NCBI GenBank assembly: GCA_902805475.1
Contig: CADCSX010000008.1
Location: 2,430,444 to 2,494,443, forward strand
Source of the DNA: Entonaema liquescens
Taxonomy: Eukaryota; Ascomycota; Sordariomycetes; Xylariales; Xylariaceae
Length of the DNA stretch: 64,000 nt
Direction of reading: 5' to 3'
Part shown: in pieces, positions 58,901 to 64,000 of the stretch
Numbering within the stretch: position 1 is the first letter of the stretch
Layout of the letters: every line of letters begins with the position of its first letter
Notes under the pieces: model-generated
Told to the model about the DNA's origin: nothing
What the model saw: the letters and a program-made list of their open reading frames with translations, nothing else
The model's database searches: none
Translations under genes and position numbers: made by a program

Positions 58901-61900
58901 ATATTTATTAATAATTTTTCTTTTTTATATAAAAAAAAAACTTATAAAAATAATTACTTTTTTTTTAAATATTCCATATAATTTTAAATTTGAAATAAGC
59001 ATTTAAATTGGGTTATATTTAATTTTATGAAAATGTTATAAGATATTATTTTCGAAAAAAATGCGAAAAAAGTTATTAATAAAAACTATTTTATTATTTT
59101 TATAAAAAATTATTTAGATTTTAAATATGTTAACGGGATAATTGTATTTATTATTGATAATGATTTTAATAATAATAACAATAATAATATATTATTTTAA
59201 AAATTTAAAAAAAGAATTATAAAATTTATATTTTAAAAATTAGTGGAAATGTTAATTTAATAAATATTAATTTTTAAAATATTGTATATTTATTATAAAT
59301 AATGGTTTAAATTTTAAATTATAAAATTGGAATTATTTAATAAGATTTATAATTGATGGTTTATATTATATAAAGAAAATATTAATTATTAATAAAATTG
59401 AAAATAAAAATAAAAAATTTTTTAACTTATATAATTTTTTATATAACCATTTTTTTTCAATAATATTGTTATTTTAATATTTTATTACTTATTATTATGT
59501 TAAAGTAATAAGTAATTTAATATAGGTTTTAATTTATTAAATATTAATGTTTAAATGGAAAATTTTTTCATTAATTTTAATTTAATAATTTAAGTAATTT
59601 ATTAATATATCTTTAATATTTTACTTAAATTAAAGAATTAACGTTATTTATTCTTAATATCTTTTATAAAAAGAAAAAAAATAACGTATAAAAACTTTAT
59701 TAAAAATAGCAAATTACTATGGTTTTATAATTTTTACAACGGAAAAATCTATATAAAATATTTTTATTAATTATTAAACATTAATAAAAGTGATAAAATA
59801 TTAATCATTAATTAAATAAATTTATTTTTAAAAAGTGAAAATATATAAATTAAAAATATTACTAAATATTCATTCATATTAATATTTATTATATTAAAGA
59901 ATTTATAAAATAATTAATATTATATTTTAAATATTTTTATTTATACTTATTTTACTATTATTTTAAAATTTTTTAACACATTAATATTTTTTATTTTTTT
60001 TATTTTAAATATATATTTTTTTTAAATTTATAAAGTAGGAAATATTAAATTAATTAATTAAATCATTTAATTAAACCATAAAATATTAAATATAATGTTA
60101 TAAAATACTTAATACATATAAATAATTAATAAATATTTTATTTGGAAAATAAATATATTTATATTATAAAAAAACTTTAATAACATTACCAAATAATATA
60201 ATTTTTCTTTTTTTTTATTTACGTTTTAACTATTATAAATAATTTAATTTAAATTTTTAATATTTAATAAATTAATTTAAATATTTAAAAGATTTCCATA
60301 ATTAAGATTAAATTTAATAATTATTTAGTAAAAAATATAAACGTAAATAAATGTATTATTTAATAAAAATTAGTTTTAAATAAATAAAATATTAATAAAA
60401 AATATATCGCCTTTAATATAATTAATAAAAATAAGGTTTTTTAATTGAAAAGTTTATATTATAAAAAAATATTAAATTAAAAAATAAGAAAAAAGTATAA
60501 GAAATAAATAAATAAAAGTTTAAATTAAATAAAAATATTAATAAAAAATAAAGTATAAATTTAAATATTAATATATTAATTATTATAATAATTATTCCAA
60601 TTATAATAAAGAATAATAATAGTAAAAAATAAATAGAATAAAAGAAAAAATTAAGAAAAATAATATAAATAAGAAATTCTATATTTAAATAATATTTAAT
60701 TATTTTAAATATTATTTAAAAAATAAAATAATAAATATTAATAAATATTATATTTTTATATTTTATATTTTATTTTTAAAATATTTTAATATAATATAAA
60801 AATTTATAAATTAGAAATATAAAATATAATAAAAGTTAAATAAATTTAATTTAAATTTAAATTTTTAAATTATAAATTTTAAATATTATTATTATTTTTA
60901 TAATTTAATAAAATATTTAATTAAAAATATTATATATTTATTAAAAAATGAAATAATAATTATAAATAAATTTAAAATATTTTTAAATATATAATATTAA
61001 TATAAGGAATTAACAAATATAAATATATTAAGTATTTTTTTTAAATATATATTATTATAAATTTATATAAAAGGAAATTTTAACGTAAAAAATTTAATAT
61101 AATAATTAAAATATTTAAATTATATTAATAAAAATAATAATATAATTTATTATATTATTTTATATAAAATTAAATATAAAATATAAAGTATAATTTATAA
61201 AAAGAAAAATATTTTAACTTTAAATTTTTTAAATATTTTTTTCATAATATTAATAATAAATAATATTTTTTATTTAAATATTAATCACATTATAATATTA
61301 ATTATAATATTAATAAAAGGAAATATATTTTTAAACTATATAAAATTAATTATTATAAATAATAAATTAAAAAATTTTTTAAATATAATAATTATTAAAA
61401 TTTAATTATTATTAATTTTAAAAAATAATTTTATATTAAAAAAAATTAATTTTATTATATAATTTCATTATTAAAATAAATGGTTAAAGGATTATTTAAT
61501 ATATAATGTTTTAACATAAAATGTATATATAAAAAAAACTTTTTTTTTATTTATAAAATAAATAAATTAAGTTAATATATAAATATAATTTATATATTAT
61601 ATTTTTTAATATATTTATATTTATTAAATATATAAAGTTATTTTAAATATTATTAAAATTAATTCCGTAAAATTAATAATTTTATTATTATAAAATATTA
61701 TATAATATTTTTTTAAAGAAAATAAAAAAATGGCAAATTTTATTAAAAAATTAATAATTTATATTTTTATATTTTCCATAATAATAAATATTTTATTAAA
61801 AATATTAATTAATAAAATAAAATTTACCATTATTACTAATAAATAAAAAATATATAAAAAATATATAAATATATATAATATTAATTTATTAAATAAATAA

Positions 61901-62102
61901 TATTATAAATAAAAAACAAAATTATTATAAATTTTTAAAAATTAAAATAATTAATATATTTATATATATTATTAATAAAAATTCATAAATATTATATTAA
62001 ATATTTTTATAAAAAAGATTTATATTTATTAATAAAATATTATTAATAAATATATTAAATATAAAAACTTTATGTAAATATATGTTAATAATTACTTTTA
62101 AT

Positions 62103-62298
62103 AATAAAGTAAAATTAATTTTATTTAAAATTGATTTTTTTTTAATAAGGGGATACGGGTTATAACGCGCGATAAAAAGTAAAATTAATTTTCGGTTTAA
62201 AAAAAAAATCAATTTTATTCGAAATTTACCCGAAATTGAAAATTACCATAATTTTTATTTTAACTTTAATTTTATCCTTAACTTTAATTTTACCTTTC
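62103..62298 (+). repeat. Subtelomeric border repeat, copy B
   Basis: First of two tandem 196-base units at the right side of the AT block. The core reads ATACGGGTTATAACGCGCGA, differing from copies A and C almost only by C-to-T and G-to-A changes. The T-run/A-run hairpin arms are kept. It ends in CCTTAACTTTAATTTTACC, a mutated form of the telomere-like tail of copy C. Confidence 0.7.
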
Positions 62299-62494
62299 AT
62301 AGTAAAGCAAAATCAATTTTAAGTAAGATTGATTTTTTTTTGGTGGGGGGACACGGGCTATAGCGCGTAACAAAAAGCAAAATTGATTTTCGGCCAAAAA
62401 AAAAATTCAATCCTACTCGGGATCCACCCGAAATTGAAAATTACCACAACTTTTATTTCAACTTTAACTTTATCCCTAACCTTAACCCTATTCG
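62299..62494 (+). repeat. Subtelomeric border repeat, copy C
   Basis: Second tandem 196-base unit. Core GACACGGGCTATAGCGCGTA; hairpin arms GATTGATTTTTTTTTGG and CCAAAAAAAAAATTCAATC. The unit continues with CACCCGAAATTGAAAATTAC, shared with copy B, and ends in a telomere-like tract. Confidence 0.7.
62473..62490 (-). repeat. Degenerate interstitial telomere-like tract in copy C
   Basis: ATCCCTAACCTTAACCCT: on the minus strand this is a near-perfect TTAGGG-type tract, opposite in orientation to the terminal telomere. Confidence 0.55.
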
Positions 62495-63728
62495 TACAAA
62501 TTTTAAAATATTAAAATTAAATAAAAAAAAATAAAAAAAATAAAAAAAATTAAATTAAAATAAAAAAATTAAAAAAAATTGAAAAAATTTAAAATTAAAT
62601 TAAAATTAAATATATAATATATATAAAAATTTAAATTAAAATAAAAAAATTAATAATATAATATTATATAAATTATTAAAAATATAAAAATTTAAAATTT
62701 AAAATTTATTACATATATAAAATATAATAAATTTTAAAATTAAAGAAATTAAAAAAAAATTAAAAAAAATTAATATTATATTAAAAAAATATAATAAAAA
62801 ATAAAATAAAAAATATAAATATAATTATATTTATATTTATATTAAAAAAATAATAATTATAAATATTAAAAATATATAAAATATAATAAAATATAATAAA
62901 ATAAAATAAAATAAAATATAAAAAATAAAATTAATCAAAATTTAAAATAAATTTTAAATATTAATATTAAATAAAATAAATATTATATAATATAAAAAAA
63001 TAAATAAAAAATAATAAAATTAAAAAATTAAAATAAATTAAATATATAAAATATAATTAATTAAATATTTAAATAAAAATAAAAAATAAAATTTAATAAA
63101 TAAATAAAATAAAATAATATAAATTAAATTAAATTAAAAAATTATAATATAAATATTTAATAATATATAAAAAAAATTAAAAAAATTATAATTATTTAAA
63201 AATTATAAAAAAAATAAATTTATTTAAAATTAAAATATATGATAAAAAATAAAATTAAATTAAAAATTTAAAAAATAAAATTAAATAATAAAAATAATAT
63301 AAAAATATTTTATATAAATATAATTTAAAATTAATAAAATAAAATAAATTAATAAATATAAATAAATATATATATAAAATTAATTAATAATAAAATATTA
63401 TAAATAATTTAAAAAATATAAAAATATTTTATATAAATATAATTTAAAATTAATATTTAATTATTAAATATTATATTAATAAAATAAAATAAAAAAATTA
63501 AATTTAAAATAAAAAATATAAATAAATAAAAATAAAAAATAAATAAATATTTAAATAAATTAAATTAAAAAAATTATTATATAAATAATTAATAATATAT
63601 TAAAAAAATAATATAATTATAAATATTTAAAAATTTAAAAATATAATTAAATAATAAAATAATAAAAATAAAAATAAAATATAATTATTATTATTTATAA
63701 ATAAATAATATAAAATAATAAAAATTAT

Positions 63729-63849
63729 AAATATAAATATAAATATTAATGTAAATATTAATGTAAATATAAATATAAATATAAATATTAATGTAAATAT
63801 AAATATAAATATAAATATAAATATAAATATAAATGTAAATGTAAATGTA
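63729..63849. repeat. Hexamer array (TAAATA/TAAATG) abutting the telomere
   Basis: Six-base units TAAATA, with TTAATG and TAAATG variants, run without gap to the first TTAGGG. The last three units are TAAATG followed directly by TAGGGG. The period equals that of the telomere repeat. Confidence 0.75.
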
Positions 63850-64000
63850 GGGGTTAGGGTTAGGGTTAGGGTTAGGGTTAGGGTTAGGGTTAGGGTTAGG
63901 GTTAGGGTTAGGGTTAGGGTTAGGGTTAGGGTTAGGGTTAGGGTTAGGGTTAGGGTTAGGGTTAGGGTTAGGGTTAGGGTTAGGGTTAGGGTTAGGGTTA
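63850..64000 (+). repeat. Terminal telomere, (TTAGGG)n
   Basis: After an initial GGGG, perfect TTAGGG units continue to the last base (about 25 units, 151 bases). The G-rich strand runs 5' to 3' toward the end, so this is the right-hand end of a chromosome. The array is uninterrupted and of normal length for filamentous fungi. Confidence 0.99.

Larger units (their letters stand above)
52751..63728. repeat. Eleven-kb AT-only subtelomeric block with RIP signature
   Basis: Nearly all bases are A or T, and no frame over about 70 codons survives. Residual C and G are uneven. At 54500-56000 the plus strand keeps G but few C; at about 56050-57350 it keeps C but almost no G; from about 58000 on it again keeps mainly G. 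Remaining C in the first type of tract is largely in CpG (for example tttcgcgagccg near 55511-55523), and CpA is rare. This is what repeat-induced point mutation leaves, and it implies that the block was once a duplicated, probably transposon or helicase-type, subtelomeric sequence. No original coding can be read. Confidence 0.8.

Noticed and set aside
61997..62212. 71-codon minus-strand frame in the AT block
   Set aside because: Composition is only Ile, Leu, Asn, Lys, Phe and Tyr as expected from random AT DNA; it also runs across repeat copy B.
52751..63728. Possible mitochondrial insertion, because of the extreme AT content
   Set aside because: No rRNA, tRNA or respiratory-gene sequence is recognisable, residual CpG and strand-biased transitions fit RIP, and the block is bordered by subtelomeric repeats.
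1..64000. CRISPR arrays, bacterial operons or rRNA genes
   Set aside because: No regularly spaced repeats with unique spacers and no rRNA signatures were seen; the window is eukaryotic.

Overview
This is the right-hand end of a chromosome from a filamentous ascomycete (Pezizomycotina, probably Sordariomycetes). The window closes with about 25 head-to-tail TTAGGG repeats running outward to base 64000. Inside them lies an 11-kb block that is almost pure A+T, which looks like repeat-induced point mutation (RIP). The genes have short fungal introns (GTAWGT donors, CTRAC branch points, YAG acceptors), and the conserved proteins resemble those of other filamentous ascomycetes.

Bases 1-41400 are an ordinary, fairly gene-sparse chromosome arm. 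In order they hold: a 3' fragment of a Cys-rich protein (+); a HCTAGKDRTG tyrosine phosphatase (+); mitoribosomal protein mS45 (-); the HOG-pathway response regulator SSK1 (+); a TRP/flavin-carrier-like membrane protein (-); a Pro-rich fungal protein of unknown function (-); ATP sulfurylase MET3 (-); a giant secreted Ser/Thr/Pro-rich repeat protein (-); an eight-exon RRT8-like membrane protein that simple ORF searching hides (-); a PA-TM-RING E3 ligase (-); a nuclear basic protein resembling pre-mRNA-splicing factor 38B entries (-); and a coiled-coil protein that looks like CENP-K/Sim4 (+). These are housekeeping or cell-surface functions with no sign of a shared pathway.

Bases 42000-50400 are different. 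They carry three large intact or nearly intact orphan proteins, two coiled-coil and one with a long acidic leader. Next to them are a broken relative-like gene with two in-frame TAG codons and another coding relic. I recognise none of these families. From 50400 to 52750 only decayed sequence is visible. From about 52750 to 63730 the DNA is AT-only, bordered by three copies of one hairpin-bearing repeat with degenerate telomere-like tracts. A hexamer array then leads into the telomere.

A recurring technical feature is that five genes need eight single-base insertions, each in a run of C or G, to restore a continuous conserved frame. After that correction every gene closes with a length divisible by three. 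This points to homopolymer under-calling in the assembly rather than five pseudogenes. The SSK1, Pro-rich protein, mucin, RING and 48.5-kb orphan entries are annotated on that basis.
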